A stretch of 64,000 bases of DNA from Bradyrhizobium sp. CB1717 (GTDB taxonomy: Bacteria; Pseudomonadota; Alphaproteobacteria; Rhizobiales; Xanthobacteraceae). Every line of letters begins with the position of its first letter. The first letter of the stretch is position 1. This document shows, in pieces, positions 35,208-43,308 of the stretch. The position numbers and the translations under genes were made by a program. The stretch is from NCBI RefSeq assembly GCF_029714325.1, contig NZ_CP121666.1, forward strand, positions 5,580,001 to 5,644,000, in the 5' to 3' direction. The notes beneath the pieces are model-generated. The model saw only the letters and a program-made list of their open reading frames with translations. It was not told where the DNA came from and made no database searches.

Positions 35208-35900
35208 TCATCCCTGTTTCATGAGCGCGGTGACGTGCAGGCGACGCCGGATCTGCATGCCCTGCCGCTCGTACAGCGCAATCGCAGACGTATTGTTCGA
35301 GAACACATGCAGGAACGGAATTTCGCCGCGCGCCTCGATCCGGCGCGCGACCGCCGCGAGCAGCGCCTGCGCATAGCCGCGCCCGCGATAGTCCGGGTGC
35401 ACGCAGACGGCCGTCATCTCCACGAACTTTCCCGGCTTCATCCGCTCGCCCGTCATCGCGACCAGTTCGCCGCCGGCGCGGATGCCGAGGAACGTGCCGA
35501 GCTCATGGGTCCGCAGCGCGAACGGCCCGGGCTTGGTCAGCTCCGTCAGCGCCATCATCGCGGGCACGTCGGCAGCGCCCAATGTGACGATCTCGGCATC
35601 GCGCAGCGGGCTGTCGGCGGGCGAGCCGATCATCTGCTCCCCGGTCTCGGCGAGCACCACCTTGAAGCCGGCGGGCACTTCGACCGGCTCCGGCGTGAAC
35701 AGCGCGGCGACCTGCGTGGGCGACATGAGATCGCCGAGCGCGGCAAAGCTTGCTGCGGACATGTCGACCATGTCGGCAAAGGGCGTCATGTCCACGGGAT
35801 AGCGCAGCGCTTTCGGGCCACCCTCAGCCAGATGCATCTGGCTCGTCGTCAACGCGCTCCAGATCGGACGATCCAGCAGCGCCACATCACTGTCGGACAC
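35208..35900 (-). CDS. GNAT family N-acetyltransferase
   Basis: A 230-residue cytoplasmic acetyltransferase. The C-terminal half carries the acetyl-CoA binding core: EMTAVCVHPDYRGRGYAQALLAAVARRIEARGE (motif A, R/QxxGxG/A as RGRGYA), followed by FLHVFSNNTSAIALYERQGMQIRRR. The N-terminal half (about 1-100) has no recognised domain. Substrate unknown. It is followed on the opposite side by the Lin0512 gene, four bases from its start. Confidence 0.92.
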   Translation of the reverse strand: MSDSDVALLDRPIWSALTTSQMHLAEGGPKALRYPVDMTPFADMVDMSAASFAALGDLMSPTQVAALFTPEPVEVPAGFKVVLAETGEQMIGSPADSPLRDAEIVTLGAADVPAMMALTELTKPGPFALRTHELGTFLGIRAGGELVAMTGERMKPGKFVEMTAVCVHPDYRGRGYAQALLAAVARRIEARGEIPFLHVFSNNTSAIALYERQGMQIRRRLHVTALMKQG

Positions 35901-35904
35901 CGGC

Positions 35905-36252
35905 CTAGTCCTTGTCGAAGCTGACGATGACGGCGGCGTTGGCGATGAGGATGGGGTCGTTGGCGACTTCCGTAGCCGAGGGGATCTCCAGCCCGCCCTT
36001 GACCGCAGTCACGGTCACGGTGCCGTAGGGCAGCTCCTTCGCAACGGCTTCCTTGTCCACCGCCTCCGGGTTGGGCACGCCGATCGTGACGTCGACGAAC
36101 ATGTCGTTCGCGGTCCTGCCGATCATGCGGAAGAAGCCGAGGCTCGAATGCCGGATGGCATCCGACACCGCCCGCTTCGCCGCCTTGGTGGCGTCCCTGC
36201 CATGGACGTCGACGCCCATCCCCATCTCGGTGACACAACGAACGCGAGTCAT
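35905..36252 (-). CDS. Lin0512 family protein
   Basis: A 115-residue protein matching the Lin0512 family: RCVTEMGMGVDVHGRDATKAAKRAVSDAIRHSSLGFFRMIGR, DMFVDVTIGVPNPEAVD and PYGTVTVTAVKGGLEIPS. These are small ring-forming proteins of unknown function widespread in bacteria. The gene lies four bases before the GNAT gene on the same strand, so the two are probably cotranscribed. Confidence 0.92.
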   Translation of the reverse strand: MTRVRCVTEMGMGVDVHGRDATKAAKRAVSDAIRHSSLGFFRMIGRTANDMFVDVTIGVPNPEAVDKEAVAKELPYGTVTVTAVKGGLEIPSATEVANDPILIANAAVIVSFDKD

Positions 36253-36357
36253 TTTATAGTCCTGTGGTTGGTTGAGTGATCGTTACGAATGTCGGCGATA
36301 GGTGGTCGCAGTACAAGTGCGGCGCTCATGTTGGCTGGAGGTCCGCGCCGAGACCTC

Positions 36358-36437
36358 CGTCATTGCGAGCGCAGCGAGGCAATCCAGAATCTTTCCGCGG
36401 AGACAGCCTGGATTGCTTCGCTGCGCTCGCAATGACG
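36358..36437. repeat. 80-bp inverted-repeat element, family E
   Basis: CGTCATTGCGAGCGCAGCGA at the left pairs with TCGCTGCGCTCGCAATGACG at the right. The next bases, GGCAATCCAG and CTGGATTGC, also pair. It is a long, near-perfect hairpin between the Lin0512 and acetolactate-synthase-like genes. A truncated copy of its end (CGTCATTGCGAG) occurs at 38236-38247. Confidence 0.85.
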
Positions 36438-36463
36438 ATGTGGGAACAGTCTCGCCGCATCAA

Positions 36464-38128
36464 TCACGCTTTCGATTTCTCGTGCGCGCGCAGCTCGTCG
36501 ACGAGCACCCGCACGTTCTCGGAGTAGTCGATCGGGATCGAGACCAGGTGCACGCCGCCTTCTTTGAACGCCGCCTCGAGCGTCGGGCCAAAGCTGTCGA
36601 TGCTTGCGATGCGGTGCCCCCTGGCCCCGTACGATTTTGCGTACAGCGCAAAATCCGGATTGCCAAAGGTCATGCCATAATCGGCAAAGTGATCGACGGC
36701 CTGCTTCCAGCGGATCATGCCGTAGGCATTGTCTTCCAGCACCAGCACGACGAGGTTGAGCTTGAGGCGGACCGCGGTCTCCATCTCCTGGCTGTTCATC
36801 ATGAAGCCACCGTCGCCGGCGACCGCGAGCACACGGCGATCGGGATAGAGCATCGCGGCCATCATCGCCGACGGCAGGCCTGCGCCCATGGTCGCCAGCG
36901 CGTTGTCGAGCAGCAGCGTGTTGGCGACGCGGGTGCGGTAGTTGCGCGCGAACCAGATCTTGTACATGCCGTTGTCGAGCGCGACGATGCCGTTCTCCGG
37001 GATCACCTGGCGGATGTCGTGCACGATGCGCTGCGGCGTCGGCGGCCAGCGGGCCTCGGTGGCGCGGTCGGCGATATGGCCAAGGATTCCTTCCCTGAGC
37101 GGCAGCAGCGCCGCGGCCTGCGGCAACTTGCCCTCGAGGCGGTCGGCGAGCAGCTCCAGGCTCGGGCCGACGTCGCCGACGACCTCGGCATCCGGGAAAT
37201 AGACCTGCTCGACGCTGGCCGACGTGTAGCTGACGTGAATCACCTTCGGCCCCGACGGCCCCATGATGAACGGCGGCTTCTCGATCGGATCGTGACCGAT
37301 CGCCACGATCAGATCGGCGGCGTCGATGGCATCATGGACATAGTCGCGCTCGGAGAGCGCGGCCGTGCCCATGTAGAGATTGGTGCCGCCGGGCACGGTG
37401 CCCTTGCCCATCTGCGTGGTGAAGAATGGAATGCCGGTGCGTCGCACGAAGCTCGCGATGCCGTGCGTCGAGCGCGGCCGGCTCGTTGCCGCGCCCATCA
37501 TCACCAGCGGGCGCTTCGCCGCCAAAATCATCTCGGCGGCACGGTCGAGCGCGGCGCGATGGGCGACCGGGATCTCGATCGGATGGATCGCGACCACGGG
37601 GACAGCCGGCACCTCGTCGCCGGCGATGTCCTCGGGCAGCTCGAGATGTACCGGGCCCGGCCGTTCCTCCATCGCGACGCGAAAGGCGTCACGCACTACG
37701 GTCGGAATGCTGGAGGCGCTGACGATCTGCCGCGACAATTTTGTGAGCGGCTTCATGGTCGCGACCACGTCCACGATCTGGAAGCGCGCCTGCCGGCTGC
37801 TCATGATCGCCTTCTGGCCGGTGATCAGGATCATCGGCATCGCGCCGAGGTGCGCATAGGCAGCGCCCGTGGACAGATTGAGCGCGCCGGGGCCGAGCGT
37901 CGAGAGACAAACACCGGGCTTGCCGGTCAGCCGCCCGTGTGTTGCCGCCATGAAGGCGGCGGCCTGCTCGTGGCGGGTCAGGACCAGCTCGATCCGGGAG
38001 TTGCGCAGCGATTCGACGAGATCGAGATTCTCCTCGCCGGGAACGCCGAAGATGCGGTCGACGCCTTCGTTCTCCAGGGCCGCAACAAACAGGTCCGATC
38101 CCTTCACTTTGTGGTCCTGCCCGCTCAT
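36464..38128 (-). CDS. Acetolactate-synthase-like thiamine-diphosphate enzyme
   Basis: A 554-residue ThDP-dependent enzyme of the acetohydroxyacid synthase large-subunit family. The catalytic glutamate is in LTRHEQAAAFMAATHGR (about residue 54), and the ThDP/Mg motif is AVAGDGGFMMNSQEMETAVRLKLNLVVLVLEDNAYGMI (about 435-475). No small regulatory subunit gene is adjacent and there is no obvious FAD-binding specialisation, so a catabolic acetolactate synthase or a related decarboxylase/ligase is possible. ATG 38128 is preferred because GAGGGAGG lies just upstream. It stands alone between two repeat elements. Confidence 0.9.
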   Translation of the reverse strand: MSGQDHKVKGSDLFVAALENEGVDRIFGVPGEENLDLVESLRNSRIELVLTRHEQAAAFMAATHGRLTGKPGVCLSTLGPGALNLSTGAAYAHLGAMPMILITGQKAIMSSRQARFQIVDVVATMKPLTKLSRQIVSASSIPTVVRDAFRVAMEERPGPVHLELPEDIAGDEVPAVPVVAIHPIEIPVAHRAALDRAAEMILAAKRPLVMMGAATSRPRSTHGIASFVRRTGIPFFTTQMGKGTVPGGTNLYMGTAALSERDYVHDAIDAADLIVAIGHDPIEKPPFIMGPSGPKVIHVSYTSASVEQVYFPDAEVVGDVGPSLELLADRLEGKLPQAAALLPLREGILGHIADRATEARWPPTPQRIVHDIRQVIPENGIVALDNGMYKIWFARNYRTRVANTLLLDNALATMGAGLPSAMMAAMLYPDRRVLAVAGDGGFMMNSQEMETAVRLKLNLVVLVLEDNAYGMIRWKQAVDHFADYGMTFGNPDFALYAKSYGARGHRIASIDSFGPTLEAAFKEGGVHLVSIPIDYSENVRVLVDELRAHEKSKA

Positions 38129-38271
38129 GTCGCCTCCCTCGCCGTACTGGCCCCGCATTTTGCTGAAGCGGGCGCATGGTAGCGGTCTGCAGCCGCGGCA
38201 CAACTCACAAAGAGGCGCGCATTTGCATCAAAATCGTCATTGCGAGTGGAAACGCCTCTCACCAACTCGAA

Positions 38272-38361
38272 TCGTAGCCCGGATGGAGCGCAGCGTAATC
38301 CGGGGTTCTCGTCGGCGGACACAGCGGTCCCGGATTGCGCTTCGCTCCATCCGGGCTACGA
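38272..38361. repeat. 90-bp inverted-repeat element, family F
   Basis: TCGTAGCCCGGATGGAGCG at the left pairs with CGCTCCATCCGGGCTACGA at the right, a perfect 19-base inversion. The internal partners AATCCGGG / CCCGGATT extend the hairpin. It is non-coding and lies between two genes transcribed on the minus strand. Confidence 0.85.
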
Positions 38362-38419
38362 AGTGCTGCAAGCTGATGACGCTCCTTCTACAGTTCCGCC
38401 TCGGCAAACAGCAATTCCG

Positions 38420-39063
38420 TCACGCCAGCTTCAGGCTGAGCTCGGTGCCGCCCTTGAGCGGCAGCGTCATCGAGACGAAGCCGTTTCGGGGATCGCGGAT
38501 GAAGTCGAGGTAGTCGGGCTCGGCATTGTCGTTCATGACGTAGCCGCCGATCAGTAGCTGCGGCGCGACGATCTCGATCACCTCGCGCGCCAGCGAAGGA
38601 CCTCCCTCGCCCGGCCAGCCGTCGATCAGAACGAAGTCGACGGGACCGCCGAGATCGCGCAACGTCTGTCGCGCATCGCCCTCGCGGATCTCGGCGTAGT
38701 CGGCAAGGCCCGCCTCCGCAAGATTGCGTCTGGCGACTCGACCTTGGCCGGCACGATCTCCGAGCCGATCACGGTGCCGCCGCCATTGTCGCGGAGCGCC
38801 GCCGCGAAATAGAGCGTGGACATGCCGACCGATGTCGCGAATTCCGCCACGCGCGTTGCGCGCAGGCCGCGGCAGATCAGATAGATCAACTCCCCCTGCT
38901 CGGGATGGATCGAAAAGCCCTGCGCGGCATAGGCGTGGGGGTCGCGGCTGTTGAAAGAGCCGCGCGGCCCGCCGCCTGATGGACGCTGCCGCGCGCCCTG
39001 CAGGCGCGCGATCACGGCGTTGACGCGGGGATCTTGAATCGGACTGTGGGGCCGATCATTCAT
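38420..39063 (-). pseudogene. Frameshifted O-methyltransferase
   Basis: The upstream frame from ATG 39063 gives 110 good residues including the SAM motif VAEFATSVGMSTLYFAAAL and IGSEIVPAKVE. The -1 shifted frame then continues RRNLAEAGLADYAEIREGDARQTLRDLGGPVDFVLIDGW to a stop at 38420. The pieces together form a class I O-methyltransferase of about 214 residues. One base is missing near 38735 (gag-tc-gcc). With the shift the catalytic half is not translated. It sits 15 bases after the PadR gene on the same strand, so they formed an operon. Confidence 0.8.
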
Positions 39064-39078
39064 GCGTGGCGTCCTCCA

Positions 39079-39714
39079 TCACTTGCCGAGGATTTCCGCA
39101 GTCGCGCGATCCAGGATCGCGGCGATGCGGCGGGCTTCGGCGGAGTCGCTGCCGTGCTTGCTGCGCAGCGCGCGTTTGAGATTGTGGCGGGCACGGTGCA
39201 GCTCATCGGAGGCACCCCCGTCGAGATCGCTGACGCCGGCGAAGGCTTCGCGCACCTCGTCCATGCGGCGTCCGATCCGCGACAGCGCTTGCAGGATCGC
39301 GTCAGCCGTCGCGCGGTGCTCGGCCAGATGCGCCTCGCCTTGTGGCGTGATGCTATAGAGCTTGCGCCCGCCGTCCTGCTGGACGCTACTGTGGCCGACC
39401 TCTTCGAGATAGGTCAGCGCCGGATAGATCACGCCGGGGCTCGGCGTGTAGAAGCCGTCGGAGCGCTCCTCGATGATCTTGATCAGCTCATAGCCATGGG
39501 CCGGGTTTTCGGCGAGCAGCGCCAGGATCACGAGCTGAAGGTCCTGCGAGGACAGCCGACGGGCGCCGGGAAAGTCGTCGCCGCCGCGCCCGAAAAAGCC
39601 GTGGCCGCCGCGGCCGAAGCGATGCCGCCCGCCGCCGTGCCGACCCATGGCAAAGGCAAACTGGAATTCCCGATCGTCCCGCCCGTGTCTGCCGTGATTC
39701 CTGTCTCGAAACAT
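39079..39714 (-). CDS. PadR family transcriptional regulator
   Basis: A 211-residue regulator. An unusual N-terminal extension rich in His, Gly, Arg and Phe (residues about 1-50, for example GRHGGGRHRFGRGGHGFFGRGG) precedes a PadR winged helix: LSSQDLQLVILALLAENPAHGYELIKIIEERSDGFYTPSPGVIYPALTYLEEVG. A helical dimerisation tail follows. The His/Gly-rich extension could bind metal (inference). It is followed by the broken methyltransferase gene. An inverted repeat immediately upstream probably serves autoregulation. Confidence 0.92.
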   Translation of the reverse strand: MFRDRNHGRHGRDDREFQFAFAMGRHGGGRHRFGRGGHGFFGRGGDDFPGARRLSSQDLQLVILALLAENPAHGYELIKIIEERSDGFYTPSPGVIYPALTYLEEVGHSSVQQDGGRKLYSITPQGEAHLAEHRATADAILQALSRIGRRMDEVREAFAGVSDLDGGASDELHRARHNLKRALRSKHGSDSAEARRIAAILDRATAEILGK

Positions 39715-39753
39715 ATCTTACGTCTCCATTGTTAGATATATCGTAAGATACGT
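39715..39753 (-). promoter_or_regulatory. Putative PadR operator
   Basis: TATCTTACG next to the start codon and CGTAAGATA about 20 bases upstream form an inverted repeat, with a further TAGATATATC between them. The spacing next to the padR start suggests an autoregulatory site. The AT-rich core could also overlap the -10 element. Confidence 0.5.
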
Positions 39754-39796
39754 TTTGAGACTAGAGCGCAAGGCACAGCAAAATCAGCACTCAGGC

Positions 39797-39829
39797 TTGA
39801 CACACCTCTGACATGCCGCTGGTATGTCA
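39797..39829 (+). promoter_or_regulatory. Promoter and palindromic operator of the GntR operon
   Basis: A perfect -35 TTGACA (39797-39802) with -10 TGGTAT at 39820-39825 (17-base spacer). The inverted repeat TGACAT (39809-39814) / ATGTCA (39824-39829) covers the -10 and would block transcription when bound. The predicted transcript start falls about at 39832, next to ATG 39833, so a leaderless mRNA is possible. Confidence 0.55.
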
Positions 39830-40516
39830 GTCATGATCACGACCTCCCTGGACCGCGACCGCGCCTATTCCCTGCTCCGCGACCTCGTCATCTCCGGCGA
39901 GTTCGCGCCGGACGAGCCGCTGTCCGAGCGCAGCCTCTCGAGCCGGCTGGCCCTGGGCCGCACGCCGGTCCGCGAGGCCCTGAAGGCGCTCGCCAAGGAC
40001 GGTCTTCTCACTATCCATCCGATGCGCGGCACCTTCGTGCGCCAGATGTCCTTCGACGATCTGCGCGAGATCCACGAATTGCGGCTCGCGCTCGAAGGCA
40101 TGGCGGCCTATCTCGCCGCGACGCGCGGGCCGACGGAGCCGCTCCGACACTGCGCGGAGGAGCTGCGCCGGATCCAGTCAGGCGCAACGCTTGATGTCGA
40201 AGAGGCCCAGCAAATCGGCTGGGCCTTCCACGACGAACTGTTTCGCGCCACCGGCAACGGCCGGCTGGCGCAGTCCTACGACAATCTGCGCGCGCAGAGC
40301 GGCCTCGCCCTGCAGAAGATGAGGCAATACAGCGTCGAGCGTACGCGCCAGGCCGTCAGCGAGCATCTCGACATCTACGCGGCAATCGAAGCGCACGATC
40401 CCGATGCCGCGCAGCAGCGCATGTGGCGGCATCTGTCGTCCGCCTTCGAGGCGCGCCTCACCGCGCTCGGCGCCATCCGCACGCAATATCCGGGACAAGG
40501 AGACCATCACGCATGA
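39824..40516 (+). CDS. GntR/FadR family transcriptional regulator
   Basis: A 230-residue regulator. The N-terminal GntR winged helix reads AYSLLRDLVISGEFAPDEPLSERSLSSRLALGRTPVREALKALAKDGLLTIHPMRGTFV. The C-terminal FCD helical domain follows (HDELFRATGN, SEHLDIYAAIEAHDPDAAQQRMWRHL) with the usual metal/ligand histidines. The start may be ATG 39824 or, more likely given the promoter, ATG 39833 (MITTSLDRD). It overlaps the following symporter gene by four bases and probably controls it and the threonine aldolase. Confidence 0.93.
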   Translation: MSVMITTSLDRDRAYSLLRDLVISGEFAPDEPLSERSLSSRLALGRTPVREALKALAKDGLLTIHPMRGTFVRQMSFDDLREIHELRLALEGMAAYLAATRGPTEPLRHCAEELRRIQSGATLDVEEAQQIGWAFHDELFRATGNGRLAQSYDNLRAQSGLALQKMRQYSVERTRQAVSEHLDIYAAIEAHDPDAAQQRMWRHLSSAFEARLTALGAIRTQYPGQGDHHA

Positions 40517-41760
40517 TCCGGCCGCTGCTCAGATTGCCCCTCGTGGTCCAGATGCTGCTCGGCCTGGTGCTGGGTCTTGGCGTCGGCCTGCTCTGGCCCG
40601 ATGTCGGCGCAAGCCTGCGGCCGATCGGCACCGCCTTCGTCGAGGCGGTGAAGATGATCGTCATTCCCGTGGTGTTTGCGGCGGTCACGCTCGGCCTCTA
40701 CCGGATGGGCAGCGAGCTGAAGGTCCTGGGCCGCGTCGCCGCCATCAGCCTCGGCTATTTCTACCTCGCCACCGTGATCTCGATCCTGATCGGCCTCCTG
40801 CTCAACGCCGCCTTCCATCCGGGCGCCGGCGCACCGCTGGCCGCAACCGGCAAAGTGCCGCAAAACCTCGCGGTGTCGGTCGACTGGATCAAGTTCTTCA
40901 TGGACATGATCCCCTCCAACATCGTCGCGGCGATGGCCGAGCAGAAGATCCTGCCGACGCTGGTCTTCGCCATCCTGTTCGGCCTCGCGCTGGCCTCGAT
41001 CGGCAAGGTCGGCGAGCCCATGGTTGCCGTGCTCGAAGCGGTGATGGCGGCGATGTTCAAGATCACCAAATGGATCACCTCGCTCGCCCCGATCGCGATC
41101 TTTGCAGTGATGGCATGGCTGTTCGCGACGCAAGGCCTTGCCACCGTGGTCGCGCTCGCAAAGCTCGTCGGCGTCATGTATCTCGGCCTTGCCATCATGG
41201 TCGCGATCTTCTGGCTGATGCTGCTTGCGATCGGCGAGAAGCCGATTGCGGTCACCAAAGCGGTGATGGAGCCGATGATCCTCGCCTTCTCCACCCGCTC
41301 CTCGGAAGTGACCCTGCCGCTGCACATGGAGAAGCTGCGGGCGATGGGCGCCTCGGAGCGCATCGTCTCGGTGGTGCTGCCGCTCGGCTATGCCTTCAAC
41401 CGCGACGGCGCCATCATGTATTTCGCGCTCGCCGTCACCTTCCTCGCCGAGGCCTATGGTGTGACGCTGACCTGGTCGACGCTGTTCACCATCGTGATGG
41501 TCACGACCATCGCGAGCAAGGGCAGCGCCAACGTTCCCTCCGGCGGGCTGGTTGCAATTGCCATGGTGCTGTCGGCGATCGGGCTGCCGATCGAGGCGCT
41601 GGCGATCATCGCCGGTGTCGATGCCTTCCTCGACATGGGCCGTACCGCGATCAACGTGTTCGGCAACACGGTTGCGGTGAAGCTGGTGGAACGCTTTGCC
41701 GGCAACGTGGCCGATGAGACCCAGCCGGCGCTGACCGGCCTGCAAGTGCAGGACGCCTGA
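40513..41760 (+). CDS. Dicarboxylate/amino acid:cation symporter (DAACS)
   Basis: A 415-residue membrane symporter of the GltP/DctA/SstT family. Landmarks are VKMIVIPVVFAAVTLGL, the serine-rich hairpin AFSTRSSEVTLPLHMEKL and the substrate motif GYAFNRDGAIMYFALAVTFLAEAY, then VDAFLDMGRTAINVFGN. Substrates are C4-dicarboxylates, glutamate/aspartate or Ser/Thr. The next gene is a threonine aldolase, so threonine or serine uptake (as in SstT) is an attractive guess. The start ATG 40513 overlaps the gntR stop (ATGA) and has AAGGAG upstream. Confidence 0.93.
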   Translation: MIRPLLRLPLVVQMLLGLVLGLGVGLLWPDVGASLRPIGTAFVEAVKMIVIPVVFAAVTLGLYRMGSELKVLGRVAAISLGYFYLATVISILIGLLLNAAFHPGAGAPLAATGKVPQNLAVSVDWIKFFMDMIPSNIVAAMAEQKILPTLVFAILFGLALASIGKVGEPMVAVLEAVMAAMFKITKWITSLAPIAIFAVMAWLFATQGLATVVALAKLVGVMYLGLAIMVAIFWLMLLAIGEKPIAVTKAVMEPMILAFSTRSSEVTLPLHMEKLRAMGASERIVSVVLPLGYAFNRDGAIMYFALAVTFLAEAYGVTLTWSTLFTIVMVTTIASKGSANVPSGGLVAIAMVLSAIGLPIEALAIIAGVDAFLDMGRTAINVFGNTVAVKLVERFAGNVADETQPALTGLQVQDA

Positions 41761-42803
41761 TGACGACGCCACAGAGCGGCAGCGACGGCATCGTCGATCT
41801 GCGCAGCGACACCGTGACGCTGCCGACCGCGGCGATGCTGGAGCGCATGCAGCGCGCCCCGCTCGGCGACGACGGCCGCGAGGGCGATCCGACGGTCCGC
41901 GCGCTCGAGGCGCACGGCGCCGCCTTGACCGGCAAGGAGGCCGCGCTGTTCGTGCCGAGCGGCACGATGGGCAATCTGCTGGCGATGCTCGCCCATGCCG
42001 AGCGCGGCGCGGACGTATTCGCCGATGGCGGTGCGCATCTGCTCAACTCCGAGCTCGGCAGCGTTGCGACGATCGCAGGGCTCCTGCCCAAACCGATGCC
42101 GGGCCGCCGCGGCGCAATGGACGAGACGGCGCTCGCGGACGCGATCCGCTCGTCGCAGCGCCCCGGCCTGATCGCGATGGAGACGACGCATAATGGCGCC
42201 GGCGGCGCCGTGCTGCCCCTGGCGCACATGACGCGAATTCATGCGCTTGGGCAGGCACGCGGGATTCCCGTGCATCTGGACGGCGCGCGCCTGTTCAATG
42301 CCGCGGTCGCGCTCGGCGTGCCTGCGGCGGAAATCGCCGCGCATGCCGACAGCGTCATGGTCTGCCTGTCCAAGGGATTGAGCGCGCCGGTCGGCAGCCT
42401 GCTGTGCGGCTCCAACGATTTCATCACAAGGGCCAGAGCCTTGCGAAAAATCGTCGGCGGCACCATGCGCCAGTCCGGGATCGTCGCGGCCGCGGGCCTC
42501 GTCGCGCTGGAGACGATGATCGACCGCCTCTCCGAGGATCATGCGGCCGCGAAGCGGCTCGCCGCGGCTTTGAACTGGCTCGACCCGGCGCTCGCCGATC
42601 CCGACCACGTGCAGACCAACATCCTCCGCGTCGATGTCTCCGCAACTGCGCGCAACGCCGCCGCATGGGCCGAGGGCGTGAAACAGCACGGCATCCTGGT
42701 GCAGGCGAGCGGCCCTTCGCAGCTCCGGCTCGTCACCCATCGCCACATCGACGAGGGCGCAGTCGACCGCACCATCGCCGCCTTCGCAGCGGTCGCCCGC
42801 TAG
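41760..42803 (+). CDS. Low-specificity L-threonine aldolase
   Basis: A 347-residue PLP enzyme splitting threonine (or allo-threonine) to glycine and acetaldehyde. It begins IVDLRSDTVTLPTAAML as the family does. GREGDPTVRALE, FVPSGTMGNLLAML, the cofactor-pairing aspartate D174 in VHLDGARLFN and the PLP lysine K205 in VCLSKGLSAPVGS are present. Cytoplasmic, usually a tetramer. Its ATG shares one base with the stop of the symporter gene. With GntR and the symporter it forms a regulated uptake-and-cleavage operon. Confidence 0.94.
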   Translation: MTTPQSGSDGIVDLRSDTVTLPTAAMLERMQRAPLGDDGREGDPTVRALEAHGAALTGKEAALFVPSGTMGNLLAMLAHAERGADVFADGGAHLLNSELGSVATIAGLLPKPMPGRRGAMDETALADAIRSSQRPGLIAMETTHNGAGGAVLPLAHMTRIHALGQARGIPVHLDGARLFNAAVALGVPAAEIAAHADSVMVCLSKGLSAPVGSLLCGSNDFITRARALRKIVGGTMRQSGIVAAAGLVALETMIDRLSEDHAAAKRLAAALNWLDPALADPDHVQTNILRVDVSATARNAAAWAEGVKQHGILVQASGPSQLRLVTHRHIDEGAVDRTIAAFAAVAR

Positions 42804-42847
42804 CCGGCGGCCTTGCAAGCCGCATTTGGCGTGGTATCGCTCGCGCC

Positions 42848-43210
42848 ATGACTCCGAAAACCTTCGAAGCGCGCTGCCTGCGCCTGCCCGCTGCCACCAA
42901 GGTGGTGCAGTGGGAAGGCACATCCGTGTTCAAGGTCGGCGGAAAGATGTTCGCGCTCGGTGGCGGCTTTGCCGCAGGCTCCGGCGGCTACATGTTCAAG
43001 GTCTCGGACATGGCCTACGGGATGCTGATCGAGCACGGCCTGGCGCGACCGGCACCGTATCTCGCCCGCGCCAAATGGGTACAGCTCGTCAGCAACAATG
43101 CGCTGTCGGACGCCGAGCTCACGGCCTATCTGGTGCAGGCCCATGCGATGATCGTGGCAAGGCTGACGCGCAAGGCTCGCAAGGCGCTGGGGCTCGCCCC
43201 GCCGGAATGA
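42848..43210 (+). CDS. MmcQ/YjbR family DNA-binding-like protein
   Basis: A 120-residue protein of the MmcQ/YjbR (CyaY-like fold) family: FEARCLRLPAATKVVQWEGTSVFKVGGKMFALGGG and MLIEHGLARPAPYLARAKWVQL, followed by a basic helix (RLTRKARKALGLAPPE). The function is unknown despite the DNA-binding name. It lies 44 bases after the threonine aldolase, possibly read from the same transcript. Confidence 0.87.
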   Translation: MTPKTFEARCLRLPAATKVVQWEGTSVFKVGGKMFALGGGFAAGSGGYMFKVSDMAYGMLIEHGLARPAPYLARAKWVQLVSNNALSDAELTAYLVQAHAMIVARLTRKARKALGLAPPE

Positions 43211-43308
43211 CCATCCCCGCGTGCAGCACAAGGTGCGCTCGCGGCGACATTGAGCTTTCATGCCTCCCCGATATACTGGCGACCCTGGATTCGATTTAGG
43301 GCATCGGC

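Noticed and set aside
36302..38182. 626-codon plus-strand frame
   Set aside because: Antisense to the acetolactate-synthase-like gene and running through the inverted repeat; no coding signal of its own.
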